DNA from: UBA1046 sp050945515
GTDB taxonomy: Bacteria > Bacillota > Clostridia > Saccharofermentanales > DTU023
Length of the DNA stretch: 14,356 nucleotides
Reading direction: 5' to 3'
NCBI GenBank assembly: GCA_050945515.1
Contig: JBMNTB010000037.1
Span: forward strand, 1-14,356
The stretch's first letter is position 1, and every line of letters starts with the position of its first letter. Shown here in pieces: positions 6,965 to 14,356 of this stretch. Made by a program: the position numbers and the translations under genes. The notes beneath the pieces are model-generated. The model was not told the DNA's origin and searched no databases. It saw nothing but the letters and a program-made list of their open reading frames with translations.

Positions 6965-7545
6965 TGGATCAGCCTATGGAAGGTCTTGACAAGATTATTG
7001 CTCGCATTATCTCCGATGCCCAAGCAACCTCTGCCCGAATTGAGGCGGAAGCGGAAGAAAAAGCAGAGGATATGATTGCCGCCGCTGAAACTACCGCCGA
7101 CGAAATTCTGGAGAATAGCCGCACCCGAACCAAGGAAGATGCTGCTAATATACTGGCGCGCGGAGAAAGTCTGGTTCGTTCGGAGCACAGGAAAGACAAT
7201 CTCCAGAAACGGCAACTTCAAGTCGAGGACCTGATCGAGGCAGCTCTGGATAAACTTGCATCTGATCCGGCTGAGGTGAAAATTGACCGCTATCTTCAGA
7301 TGATCAAGTCAAGGGAATTGACGGGTGGCGAGATTATGCTGCCGGAAACGGATCAGGAACTGGGGCCGTCCTTGCTCGAGAAATTAGGTGACAAATTCAC
7401 CTTAGCTTCGGCTGCCGGCGATTTCAGAGCCGGGATTGTAGTCCGACAAGGTAGGGTTGAGGATAATCTCACTTATGATCTGGCCGTTCGCAACTCGAGG
7501 GCAGAGCTAACTCAGCTGGCGGCGGAGTTACTTGAGAAAGATTAA
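6961..7545 (+). CDS. ntpE: V/A-type ATPase subunit E (peripheral stalk)
   Basis: This 194-residue protein has a long N-terminal Ala/Glu-rich coiled coil (to about residue 85) that pairs with subunit G, then a mixed alpha/beta C-terminal domain that binds the top of the A3B3 head. The ATG at 6961 overlaps the ntpK stop in an ATGA arrangement without a clear ribosome site, pointing to translational coupling. A second ATG at 6964 and one at 6976 (giving MEGLDKIIARI, which resembles many family N-termini) are alternatives differing by only a few residues. Length is close to the usual figure of about 190-200. Confidence 0.9.
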   Translation: MMDQPMEGLDKIIARIISDAQATSARIEAEAEEKAEDMIAAAETTADEILENSRTRTKEDAANILARGESLVRSEHRKDNLQKRQLQVEDLIEAALDKLASDPAEVKIDRYLQMIKSRELTGGEIMLPETDQELGPSLLEKLGDKFTLASAAGDFRAGIVVRQGRVEDNLTYDLAVRNSRAELTQLAAELLEKD

Positions 7546-7547
7546 AG

Positions 7548-8573
7548 ATGTCTAAATTGCCTAAAAACTACAAAAAATCTACCCCCTGGCGCTATGCTAC
7601 CGGACGCATTCGAGCTTTAGAGATGGGTCTGATGGGGCAGGAGGGTCAGGATCGTATGTTCATGGCTCCGGACGAAGATGCCTTATCTCATGTGCTGGTG
7701 GAATATGGCTATCAGCAAGGTGAAATCGAACCGGCACTGGAGGCTGAGAAAGTCAGACTGGATCGGATTTTATCCGAAGTCGCTCCCGACGAGCGCTATC
7801 GCGACTTACTCCTATCTTTTACTGATGGCCAAAATCTGAAAACTTTGCTGAAAGAAAAATTGGCGGCTGAGCACCCACGGACATTTGCGGAGCTCAGCTA
7901 TCTGATGCTCAAGCCGGCGCAGGTCGATCCTGAGCATCTGAGCCGGGCGGTTCAGGAAGACGATTTCCGCCGCTTGCCGGAATGGATTCCTGTTCTGGCG
8001 CGAGAGGCGGAAGCTGCCTATACTGCCAGCTATGATGCCGCCAGAATTGATCTGACCATTGATAAAGGTTTACATCAGAGAGCCCTGGAACAGGTTTCGG
8101 AACTTAAAAACGCCTGGCTGACAGAGTGGTTGACACTAAAGCGCGATCTGATCAATCTGGAGACACTGTTGCGGTCGAGACTCAGGAATCTGGGCGCTAA
8201 ACTATTTGCCGACAGTCTGCTGCCGGCAGGAGAACTCAGCCACAGCTGGTTAAAGAAGGCCTTGGATATGGGGAGTGGAGAACTGAAATGGCATCTAATC
8301 CGCAGCAGTTACAGGAGTTTGGCCGGCTTTGTGGAAGAATACGGCAAGCCGGGTGTTTCCTCCGCCTACAGCAGCGCGGGGGACGAGCTTCTGATGCAAC
8401 ATATCCATAAAGGCGGAAAAAGCCTGAATGGTCCTGAAATTACTCTGGCCTATTTATTCGGTCGCGAGATGGAAATGAAGAATATCCGCATAGCCCTATC
8501 GGCATTGCGGAACCGCCTGCCCGAGGCGCGGGTCAAGACGCTGCGACGAAGCAGCTATCCGGACTGGAGGTAG
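7548..8573 (+). CDS. ntpC: V/A-type ATPase subunit C (rotor-ring connector)
   Basis: This 341-residue, mainly helical protein belongs to the subunit C/AC39 family, the funnel-shaped connector that joins the central D/F shaft to the K ring. It starts 2 nt after ntpE and ends 3 nt before the subunit F gene. The N-terminal YATGRIRALE segment and the C-terminal GREMEMKNIRI segment, just before the last helix, are typical of the family. Length is normal (about 330-350). No membrane helix is seen, as expected. The ribosome binding site is weak (AGAAAG), consistent with coupled translation. Confidence 0.9.
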   Translation: MSKLPKNYKKSTPWRYATGRIRALEMGLMGQEGQDRMFMAPDEDALSHVLVEYGYQQGEIEPALEAEKVRLDRILSEVAPDERYRDLLLSFTDGQNLKTLLKEKLAAEHPRTFAELSYLMLKPAQVDPEHLSRAVQEDDFRRLPEWIPVLAREAEAAYTASYDAARIDLTIDKGLHQRALEQVSELKNAWLTEWLTLKRDLINLETLLRSRLRNLGAKLFADSLLPAGELSHSWLKKALDMGSGELKWHLIRSSYRSLAGFVEEYGKPGVSSAYSSAGDELLMQHIHKGGKSLNGPEITLAYLFGREMEMKNIRIALSALRNRLPEARVKTLRRSSYPDWR

Positions 8574-8576
8574 CAG

Positions 8577-8903
8577 ATGCATAAAGTTGGCGTGATTGGC
8601 GATCTTGACAGCATTATCGGCTACCGTGCCCTCGGCATGACTGTGAAGCCGGTAACAAAACCGGACGAAGTGCTGGACGCACTTCAACTGATGGTAGATG
8701 AAGAATACGCTATCGTATTTCTGACGGAACCGCTGGCAATAGATTCCTCCGTGCAAAGCTTTATTGAGGAACGGCGCCAACACAGGATTCCGGCTATTAT
8801 TCTGATACCGTCAGCTAAAGAAAAAACCAATATTGGCAAAGAGCAGCTCAGGAGAGCGGTGCGCAAAGCTACAGGCATCGACTTGCTGGGCGATATTAGA
8901 TAA
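8577..8903 (+). CDS. ntpG: V/A-type ATPase subunit F (central shaft)
   Basis: This 108-residue protein has the compact alternating beta/alpha fold of subunit F. It opens with HKVGVIGDLDSIIGYRALGM, whose glycine-rich first loop is diagnostic, and ends with the conserved TGIDLL segment. It sits on subunit D in the rotating shaft and can modulate ATP hydrolysis. A GGAGG overlapping the end of ntpC lies about 7 nt upstream of the ATG. Naming is inconsistent: the E. hirae name is NtpG, while many annotations write AtpF or NtpF for the same subunit. Confidence 0.92.
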   Translation: MHKVGVIGDLDSIIGYRALGMTVKPVTKPDEVLDALQLMVDEEYAIVFLTEPLAIDSSVQSFIEERRQHRIPAIILIPSAKEKTNIGKEQLRRAVRKATGIDLLGDIR

Positions 8904-8918
8904 ATCTGGGAGGGTCCG

Positions 8919-10694
8919 ATGGATAATCGAAGTCGAGGCAAAATCATTAAGGTATCAGGTCCTCTGGTCATCGCCAAGGGGATGCGCGATGCTGAAATGT
9001 ATGATGTAGTCGAAGTATCCGATAAAAAACTGATTGGCGAAATCATTGAGATGCATGGTGATGAAGCTTCCATACAGGTCTATGAGGAAACGGCAGGACT
9101 GGGTCCGGGCGAGGAAGTAGTATCGCGCGGTTCACCACTGTCGGTTGAACTTGGTCCCGGTCTGATCAGCGGTATCTTTGACGGTATCCAGCGCCCTCTG
9201 GACAAGCTGGTTGAGACCGAGGGCAGCAATATTACACGTGGCGCTTTTGCTTACGCGCTGGACCGTGAACAAGAATGGGAGTTTAAAGCTGAGCTTGAGC
9301 TGGGTGCCACAGTGATTGGCGGGGATGTTCTGGGCATTGTTCAAGAGACCGTACTGTTGGCACACCGCATCATGGTTCCCCCTAATTTGAGCGGTAAGAT
9401 TGTTGAGCTCAAAAGCGGTCGCTATAAAGTGACCGATACAATTGGTCTGCTGGAAGATGACAAAGGTGTGAGGCATGAACTGTCCCTGATGCAGAAATGG
9501 CCGGTGCGGATCGGACGCCCCTATAAAGAGAAAGTTTCTCCCGTTGAACCTCTGATCACAGGCCAGCGCATTATCGACACTTTCTTCCCCGTTGCCAAAG
9601 GCGGCACAGCCGCTGTACCCGGACCGTTCGGCAGCGGTAAGACCGTGATTCAGCATCAGCTGGCCAAATGGGCCGAGGCTGATGTCGTAGTCTATATCGG
9701 CTGCGGCGAGCGTGGCAATGAGATGACGGACGTCCTCAATGAATTCCCCCGTCTCGACGATCCGAAAACCGGTGAACCCTTGATGAAGCGAACCATCCTG
9801 ATTGCCAATACCTCGGATATGCCCGTGGCCGCCCGCGAAGCCTCCATCTATACCGGCATCACCATAGCTGAATATTTCCGCGATATGGGCTATTCGGTGT
9901 CCATCATGGCGGATTCCACCTCGAGATGGGCAGAAGCTTTGCGCAAGATGTCCGGCCGACTGGAAGAAATGCCGGGCGAAGAAGGCTACCCGGCTTACCT
10001 GGGCTCCAGACTCGCCAACTTTTATGAACGAGCCGGCATGGTCCGTTGCCAGGGCAGTGATGATCGCCTGGGCGTCCTGACCGCGATCGGTGCTGTTTCG
10101 CCGCCCGGCGGTGACCTCTCCGACCCGGTAGCACAGTCAACTCTCAGAATTGTGCAAGTTTTCTGGAGTCTTGATTCAGCTCTGGCTTACAGACGTCACT
10201 TCCCGGCCATCAACTGGCTGACCAGCTATTCGCTCTACAGCGATAAAATCGACCGCTGGATGAATGAAAATGTCACTCCGCGCTGGAGTAAATTACGCCA
10301 GGATGCACTGAAGTTACTGCAAGAGGAATCCGAACTGGAAGAAATTGTCCGTCTGATCGGCCACGATGCTCTCTCCGACGGCGATCGCCTGAAGCTGGAA
10401 GCTGCCCGCTCCTTGCGCGAAGACTTCCTGCATCAGAATTCCTTTGATGAGATCGATACTTTTACCTCACTTGAGAAACAACACCGGATGCTGGAATTGC
10501 TGATGACTTGGTATTATGAAGCGACGAAGGCGCTTGCGAATGGCGTACAGTATCACAAACTTGAGGGGATGCCGGTTCGAGACGAGCTCGCACGCCTGAA
10601 GATGGTACCCGAAGACCGGATCGCCGCTAGCGTGGCCGAGCTGAATGCGCAAATGACGCGGGAGCTGTCAGCTCTTAATCTTGGAGGCAGATAG
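8919..10694 (+). CDS. ntpA: V/A-type ATPase catalytic subunit A
   Basis: This is the 591-residue catalytic subunit that hydrolyses (or makes) ATP in the A3B3 head. Visible in order are the N-terminal beta-barrel (1-75), the non-homologous bulge domain typical of A subunits (about 110-190), the Walker A loop GPFGSGKT (235-242, Lys241), the GERGNE motif with the catalytic Glu264, the ATPase alpha/beta signature region containing the arginine-rich SRWAEALR segment, and a helical C-terminal domain. Length matches the family (about 580-595). The start is ATG 8919 with GGGAGGG about 6 nt upstream. No key residue is missing. Confidence 0.98.
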   Translation: MDNRSRGKIIKVSGPLVIAKGMRDAEMYDVVEVSDKKLIGEIIEMHGDEASIQVYEETAGLGPGEEVVSRGSPLSVELGPGLISGIFDGIQRPLDKLVETEGSNITRGAFAYALDREQEWEFKAELELGATVIGGDVLGIVQETVLLAHRIMVPPNLSGKIVELKSGRYKVTDTIGLLEDDKGVRHELSLMQKWPVRIGRPYKEKVSPVEPLITGQRIIDTFFPVAKGGTAAVPGPFGSGKTVIQHQLAKWAEADVVVYIGCGERGNEMTDVLNEFPRLDDPKTGEPLMKRTILIANTSDMPVAAREASIYTGITIAEYFRDMGYSVSIMADSTSRWAEALRKMSGRLEEMPGEEGYPAYLGSRLANFYERAGMVRCQGSDDRLGVLTAIGAVSPPGGDLSDPVAQSTLRIVQVFWSLDSALAYRRHFPAINWLTSYSLYSDKIDRWMNENVTPRWSKLRQDALKLLQEESELEEIVRLIGHDALSDGDRLKLEAARSLREDFLHQNSFDEIDTFTSLEKQHRMLELLMTWYYEATKALANGVQYHKLEGMPVRDELARLKMVPEDRIAASVAELNAQMTRELSALNLGGR

Positions 10695-10696
10695 AA

Positions 10697-12079
10697 ATGG
10701 CAAGAGAATATCGTACGATTGAAGAAATTGCCGGCCCTTTGATGCTGGTGCGCGGCGTTGAAAATGTCAAATTTGATGAATTGGCCGAAATTGAACTGCC
10801 TAGTGGCGAGGTTAGATATTGTAAAGTACTGGAGATCGATGGCACGGATGCGCTGGTGCAGTTATTTGAGAGCTCAATCGGCATCAATGTCGATGAGTCC
10901 AAAGTCCGCTTTCTGGGACGAGGTCAAGAACTGGCTGTTTCCCGAGATTTACTCGGCCGCGTCTTTGACGGCATGGGTCGTCCGATCGACGGCGGTCCCG
11001 CACTGATTCCGGAAGCAATGCGCGATATCAACGGCACGCCGATCAATCCGGCGGCCCGAGACTATCCTAATGAATTTATTCAGACAGGAGTATCTGCCAT
11101 TGATGGCCTCAATACCCTGGTGCGCGGTCAGAAACTGCCCATCTTTTCTGCCTCCGGTCTGCCTCATAATATGCTGGCGGCACAGATCGCCAGACAAGCC
11201 CAGGTTCTAAATACCGAAGACGAATTTGCTGTCGTCTTCGCTGCCATGGGTATCACCTTTGAAGAGTCGGACTTCTTCATCAGCGACTTCAGGAATACCG
11301 GCGCGATTGAACGAGCGGTCATGTTCATCAATCTGGCCGACGACCCGGCGATTGAGCGTATATCCACACCCCGCATGGCTCTGACTGCCGCCGAGTATTT
11401 AGCTTTCGACCTGGAGATGCATGTACTGGTCCTGATGACGGATATTACTTATTATGCGGAAGCTCTGCGCGAGATTTCGGCAGCCCGCAAAGAAGTTCCG
11501 GGCCGACGCGGTTATCCGGGATATCTCTATACTGACCTGGCCAGCCTCTACGAGCGGGCGGGCAGAATTAAGGGCAACCGCGGCTCCATCACATTGGTGC
11601 CGATTCTAACCATGCCTGATGAGGATAAGACCCACCCGATTCCTGACCTCACGGGTTATATTACTGAGGGACAGGTTATATTGAGCCGTGAACTGCTGCG
11701 CAAGGGCTTGCGTCCGCCGGTCGATGTGCTGCCCTCATTATCCCGACTTAAAGATAAGGGCATCGGCACTGGCAAAACACGCGCTGATCATGCCGACACT
11801 ATGAATCAGTTATTTGCCGCTTATTCCCGCGGCAAGGATGCCAAGGAGCTGGAGATCATCTTAGGTGCGGAAGCGCTGTCGGAAGTAGATCGTATCTATG
11901 CCAAATTCTCTGACGAATTTGAAGAGAGATATGTCTCTCAAGGATTTACGACCAATCGTACAATTGAGGAAACTCTGAACCTGGGTTGGGAGTTGCTGTC
12001 GATTCTGCCCAAGAACGAACTCAAGCGCATCCGCGACAGTTTCATTGAACAATACTATATCGAGCAGCGGGAGGGCTGA
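10697..12079 (+). CDS. ntpB: V/A-type ATPase regulatory subunit B
   Basis: This 460-residue non-catalytic subunit alternates with A in the head and supplies the arginine finger. The N-terminus REYRTIEEIAGPLMLV and the region LPIFSASGLPHNMLAAQIAR are typical. The P-loop position is degenerate (SASGLPHN, lacking GKT), as is normal for B subunits, so this is not damage. The signature with the PGRRGYPGYLYTDLASLYER segment is intact. It begins 2 nt after the ntpA stop, with GGAGG about 10 nt upstream overlapping the end of ntpA. Length is standard. Confidence 0.98.
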   Translation: MAREYRTIEEIAGPLMLVRGVENVKFDELAEIELPSGEVRYCKVLEIDGTDALVQLFESSIGINVDESKVRFLGRGQELAVSRDLLGRVFDGMGRPIDGGPALIPEAMRDINGTPINPAARDYPNEFIQTGVSAIDGLNTLVRGQKLPIFSASGLPHNMLAAQIARQAQVLNTEDEFAVVFAAMGITFEESDFFISDFRNTGAIERAVMFINLADDPAIERISTPRMALTAAEYLAFDLEMHVLVLMTDITYYAEALREISAARKEVPGRRGYPGYLYTDLASLYERAGRIKGNRGSITLVPILTMPDEDKTHPIPDLTGYITEGQVILSRELLRKGLRPPVDVLPSLSRLKDKGIGTGKTRADHADTMNQLFAAYSRGKDAKELEIILGAEALSEVDRIYAKFSDEFEERYVSQGFTTNRTIEETLNLGWELLSILPKNELKRIRDSFIEQYYIEQREG

Positions 12080-12081
12080 AC

Positions 12082-12795
12082 ATGGCCAAGCGTCGCGTCA
12101 ATCCCAACCGCATGGAATTGCTGAAGCTGAAAAATCAGCTGCGGACTGCTCGTCGCGGTCATAAACTTTTAAAAGATAAACGCGACGAGCTGATGCGGCT
12201 GTTCCTGGATCTGGTGCGCACGACGGCTGATCTGCGTATTCGAGTTGAGGATCTGCTCGATAAGGCCAATCAAGAGATGGTGCTTGCTCGGGCAACCATG
12301 CAGGCTGCGGTGGTTGAATCGGCACTGCTGACCGGATTGCCACCGCTGCAACTGGAAGTTTCCGAGGTCAATACTATGAGCGTGATTTCGCCGGTATTCA
12401 AGCTGCCATCAGCCGGCAATGAAGACGAAACGGATACGGATGCGGTTGCGGTCAAGCTGGCTCTGGGCAGTGGTGACCTGCCTTATGGTATGACATCAGT
12501 ATCAGGTGAACTGGATCAGGCAATCGACGCCTTGCGTGAAGTCTTTCCTTTACTGTTGGAGCTGGCGGAAAAAGAAAATCAGGCTATGTTGATGGCGATG
12601 GAAATTGAACGAACCCGCCGTCGCGTCAATTCGCTGGAATATGTTCTGATCCCTGAGCTGTTGGAGCTGATCGCCTCGATCACCATGAAGATGGAAGAGA
12701 ATGAACGCGGCAATCTGACCCGCCTGATGAAAGTCAAAGACATGATTGTTGAAGCTCGCCTTGAACAGAAAAAACAGGCCAAACTGCAGTCCTGA
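12082..12795 (+). CDS. ntpD: V/A-type ATPase subunit D (central shaft)
   Basis: This 237-residue protein begins with the conserved VNPNRMELLKLKNQLRTA segment and GHKLLKDKRDELMR, and ends with a second long helix (about 145-225). The two helices form the antiparallel coiled coil that turns inside the A3B3 head. It is somewhat longer than E. hirae NtpD (about 210). The extra length lies in the middle (about 105-140) and includes an acidic run, NEDETDTD (113-120), that probably forms part of the hairpin domain. It starts 2 nt after ntpB and is the last gene of the operon. No convincing terminator follows it. Confidence 0.94.
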   Translation: MAKRRVNPNRMELLKLKNQLRTARRGHKLLKDKRDELMRLFLDLVRTTADLRIRVEDLLDKANQEMVLARATMQAAVVESALLTGLPPLQLEVSEVNTMSVISPVFKLPSAGNEDETDTDAVAVKLALGSGDLPYGMTSVSGELDQAIDALREVFPLLLELAEKENQAMLMAMEIERTRRRVNSLEYVLIPELLELIASITMKMEENERGNLTRLMKVKDMIVEARLEQKKQAKLQS

Positions 12796-12878
12796 GAAAT
12801 ATATTTTTCGTAAAAGCTGACAAATAACACTCGCAATAAATCCTTAATCCTGCTAACTCAAGCTTCTGATTTGCTTTC

Positions 12879-12907
12879 TTGCCAGTCCGGGCAATCCATG
12901 TGATAAT
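12879..12907 (+). promoter_or_regulatory. Promoter candidate for arcA
   Basis: TTGCCA (12879-12884) and GATAAT (12902-12907) are separated by 17 bp, and TG at 12899-12900 makes an extended -10 (TGtGATAAT). This is the best promoter match in the window. Transcription would begin about 12914, giving a 5' UTR of about 110 nt that contains the hairpin at 12936-12961. The -35 box overlaps a small TTGCC/GGCAA inverted repeat (12879-12894). Confidence 0.6.
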
Positions 12908-12935
12908 GACTTCAGATATTCATTGTATGTATATT

Positions 12936-12961
12936 GCGTATTATCGAGGGGGATAATCCGC
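12936..12961 (+). other. Hairpin in the arcA 5' untranslated region
   Basis: ATTATC (12940-12945) pairs with GATAAT (12952-12957) around the loop GAGGGG. After a single T/C mismatch, GCG (12936-12938) pairs with CGC (12959-12961), giving 9 pairs in all. No U-tract follows, so it is not a terminator. It lies 63 nt before the arcA start codon and could be a leader structure or a dyad operator. Confidence 0.45.
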
Positions 12962-13024
12962 AGGGAAGCAGAAAAGATAACTCGTACAACTTAAATATTA
13001 GATGAGTTTCCGTAGGAGGGGAGC

Positions 13025-14251
13025 ATGATTAAACCAACGGGTGTTCATGTGTATTCGGAAATTACCGGGCTGAAACAAGTTCTATTGCATAGGCCCGGTA
13101 AAGAAATCGATAACTTAACGCCAACCAATAAAGACCGATTATTATTTGATGATTTGCCTGATGCTCATCTGGCCGGCGTGGAACATGATGCTTTCGCGGA
13201 TGCTCTGCGCAGTTGCGGTGTGGAGACTATCTATATCGAACAGTTGTTGGCGGATGTGCTGGAAGTTCCGGAGCTGCGCACAAATTTTGTGCGTGAATTC
13301 TTGGAAGAAGATGCCATTGCCGCTCCCAATATCCCACCTCTGACCGAATGGTTGACCAATATAACGGATTCACAGGAGCTGGCTGATCTGCTGGTTGCCG
13401 GCATCCGTAATGTCAGCGACGATATACCGGTTAAATTGCCTCAGCCACCGCCTGCGGAACAGCTGATGCTGCTGGATCCTCTGCCAAATCTATATTTTTC
13501 CCGTGATGCTTTCAGTTTTATCGGCAGAGGAGTCTCTCTAAGCCGTATGTATACTAATGCCAGACAGCGGGAAACGCTAATCGGTGAATATCTGTTCAAT
13601 TATCATCCGGATTTTGCCGGTCTGCCTCGCTATTATGAGCGCACATATCCTTATTCGCTTGAGGGGGGAGACATTCTGGTTCTCAACGAGCATGTTCTGG
13701 CTGTTGGTATTAGCGAAAGAACAAAAATTCAGGCGATTGAACTTCTGGCGAAGAATCTGCTCAACGAAGAAACCGGATATCAATATATTCTGGCAATGAA
13801 AATTCCGACCAAGCGGGCTTTCATGCATCTTGATACAGTTTTCACCATGATTGACAGCAATGTCTTCACAATTCATCCTGAGATCGAAGATGCGCTGGAG
13901 ATTTATGAATTTTCCAGACAGGGCAAAGAGATTGGATCCCGGCTCAAACGGGGTGAATTGTCACAAATCCTGGCCGGCTATCTGGCAGTCGATCAGGTCA
14001 AGCTGATCCAATGCGGAGGCGGTGACCCGATCGATGCCCAGCGCGAGCAGTGGAATGATGGTTCGAATACCTTGGCGATTGCGCCGGGTAAGGTTATTGT
14101 CTACAGCAGGAATCATGTGACCAATCGTATTTTGGAAGAAGCCGGCATCCAACTGTTGCGCATTTCTTCCAGTGAGCTATCCCGTGGCAGAGGCGGTCCG
14201 CGCTGTATGTCGATGCCGATGCGGCGCGAGGCGACTTGTAATATGAAGTGA
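13025..14251 (+). CDS. arcA: Arginine deiminase
   Basis: This 408-residue cytoplasmic enzyme hydrolyses L-arginine to citrulline and ammonia, the first step of the arginine deiminase pathway that yields ATP after ornithine carbamoyltransferase and carbamate kinase. All catalytic residues are present: Asp161 (in FSRDAF), Glu213 (EGGD), His268 and Asp270 (HLDTVF), and the nucleophile Cys394 in GRGGPRCMSMP (codon 14204-14206). The usual FTRDPF motif reads FSRDAF here, a mild substitution beside the intact Asp. Length equals the family norm (about 405-415). The ATG follows GGAGGGG by about 4 nt. It has its own promoter candidate and a structured leader; the following gene may be part of an arc operon. 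Confidence 0.97.
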   Translation: MIKPTGVHVYSEITGLKQVLLHRPGKEIDNLTPTNKDRLLFDDLPDAHLAGVEHDAFADALRSCGVETIYIEQLLADVLEVPELRTNFVREFLEEDAIAAPNIPPLTEWLTNITDSQELADLLVAGIRNVSDDIPVKLPQPPPAEQLMLLDPLPNLYFSRDAFSFIGRGVSLSRMYTNARQRETLIGEYLFNYHPDFAGLPRYYERTYPYSLEGGDILVLNEHVLAVGISERTKIQAIELLAKNLLNEETGYQYILAMKIPTKRAFMHLDTVFTMIDSNVFTIHPEIEDALEIYEFSRQGKEIGSRLKRGELSQILAGYLAVDQVKLIQCGGGDPIDAQREQWNDGSNTLAIAPGKVIVYSRNHVTNRILEEAGIQLLRISSSELSRGRGGPRCMSMPMRREATCNMK

Positions 14252-14280
14252 AATAGAAAGGCTCTCCGCAATCCATTACC

Positions 14281-14329
14281 ATGTAAGTGAGCAACCAAAC
14301 AAGGAGGGAGAGCATTGAGCCACTTACAT
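14281..14329 (+). repeat. Inverted repeat enclosing the ribosome binding site and start codon of the next gene
   Basis: ATGTAAGTG (14281-14289) and CACTTACAT (14321-14329) are perfect 9-bp inverted copies with a 31-nt loop. After a 2x2 mismatch, TTA (14276-14278) and TAA (14332-14334) can add three more pairs. The loop contains AAGGAGGG (14301-14308) and the TTG start (14315). The left arm also begins with ATG directly followed by TAA, a start-stop pair. Confidence 0.5.
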
Positions 14330-14356
14330 AATAACAGGAAACGAGAATCAGGTCAG
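14315..14356 (+). CDS. Start of a gene downstream of arcA (partial, product unknown)
   Basis: An open frame from TTG 14315 runs to the right edge; 14 codons are visible (reading MSHLHNNRKRESGQ). It is believed because a very strong ribosome site, AAGGAGGG (14301-14308), sits 6 nt upstream and it follows arcA by 63 bp on the same strand. The short basic, polar N-terminus does not identify the product. Position suggests another arginine-pathway gene (ornithine carbamoyltransferase, carbamate kinase or an arginine/ornithine antiporter), but nothing in the visible residues shows this. Confidence 0.5.
   Translation, partial: MSHLHNNRKRESGQ

Noticed and set aside
9132..9656. A 174-residue antisense open frame inside ntpA
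   Set aside because: It lies wholly opposite a highly conserved ATPase gene, and no recognised motif or ribosome site supports it.
11147..11170. Missing Walker A lysine in ntpB as a sign of inactivation
   Set aside because: B subunits of V/A-type ATPases normally lack a functional P-loop; the rest of the protein is full length and conserved.
12879..12894. TTGCC/GGCAA hairpin as the ATPase operon terminator
   Set aside because: The stem is only 5 bp with no U-tract, and it overlaps a good -35 box for arcA.
12907..12924. A possible arginine-regulator (ARG box) half-site pair upstream of arcA (TGACT ... ATTCA)
   Set aside because: Only one half matches the known TGAAT/ATTCA pattern and the spacing is 6 instead of 4, so it is no better than chance in this AT-rich stretch.
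1..14356. CRISPR arrays, tRNA or rRNA genes, insertion sequences or phage genes
   Set aside because: No regularly spaced repeats, tRNA-like cloverleaf, transposase-like protein or terminal inverted repeats were seen on either strand.

Overview
The window is about 14.4 kb of roughly 50% GC bacterial DNA. Compact operons, strong GGAGG-type ribosome binding sites, a complete V/A-type ATPase operon in the order G/H-I-K-E-C-F-A-B-D, and an arginine deiminase gene suggest an anaerobic, fermentative Bacillota (Clostridia-like) bacterium. This assignment is an inference from gene content and style; no rRNA or other phylogenetic marker is present.

Layout. (1) Positions 2-1360 hold the 3' part of an ABC-transporter permease (FtsX/MacB type) that continues in frame into a large secreted-type beta-domain region and a C-terminal membrane anchor. 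(2) Convergent to it, only 3 bp away, is a minus-strand gene (1364-2368) for a membrane protein with an N-terminal zinc ribbon, a Ser/Gln-rich linker and a Yip1-like membrane domain. (3) Divergent from that is a PlsC-type acyltransferase with a C-terminal zinc ribbon (2470-3756), followed by a plausible terminator hairpin. (4) A roughly 300-bp gene-free stretch (3757-4054) carries this terminator, candidate promoters and a repeat-bearing leader for the ATPase operon. (5) Positions 4055-12795 encode nine ATPase subunits on the plus strand. Genes overlap or are spaced by no more than about 15 nt, except for a 137-nt gap with two hairpins just before the rotor-ring gene ntpK. (6) A 229-bp gap with a good extended -10 promoter and a 5' UTR hairpin leads to arginine deiminase arcA (13025-14251). 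(7) The right edge carries the first 14 codons of another gene (TTG start at 14315). Its ribosome binding site lies in the loop of a perfect 9-bp inverted repeat.

How it fits together. The ATPase has all structural subunits: catalytic A3B3 head, D/F central shaft, E/G peripheral stalks, C connector, I stator and K ring. The K subunit keeps every side chain that binds Na+ in the Enterococcus hirae ring, so a Na+-translocating enzyme is predicted. Arginine deiminase starts the arginine fermentation route, which yields ATP and ammonia; that ATP could feed an ion-pumping V-ATPase, but the genes look separately promoted and the link is inference. I do not see a clearly new defence or mobile system here. 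The points most worth a second look are the FtsX/beta-domain fusion, the RBS-enclosing inverted repeat at the right edge, the hairpins before ntpK, and the Na+-site signature.
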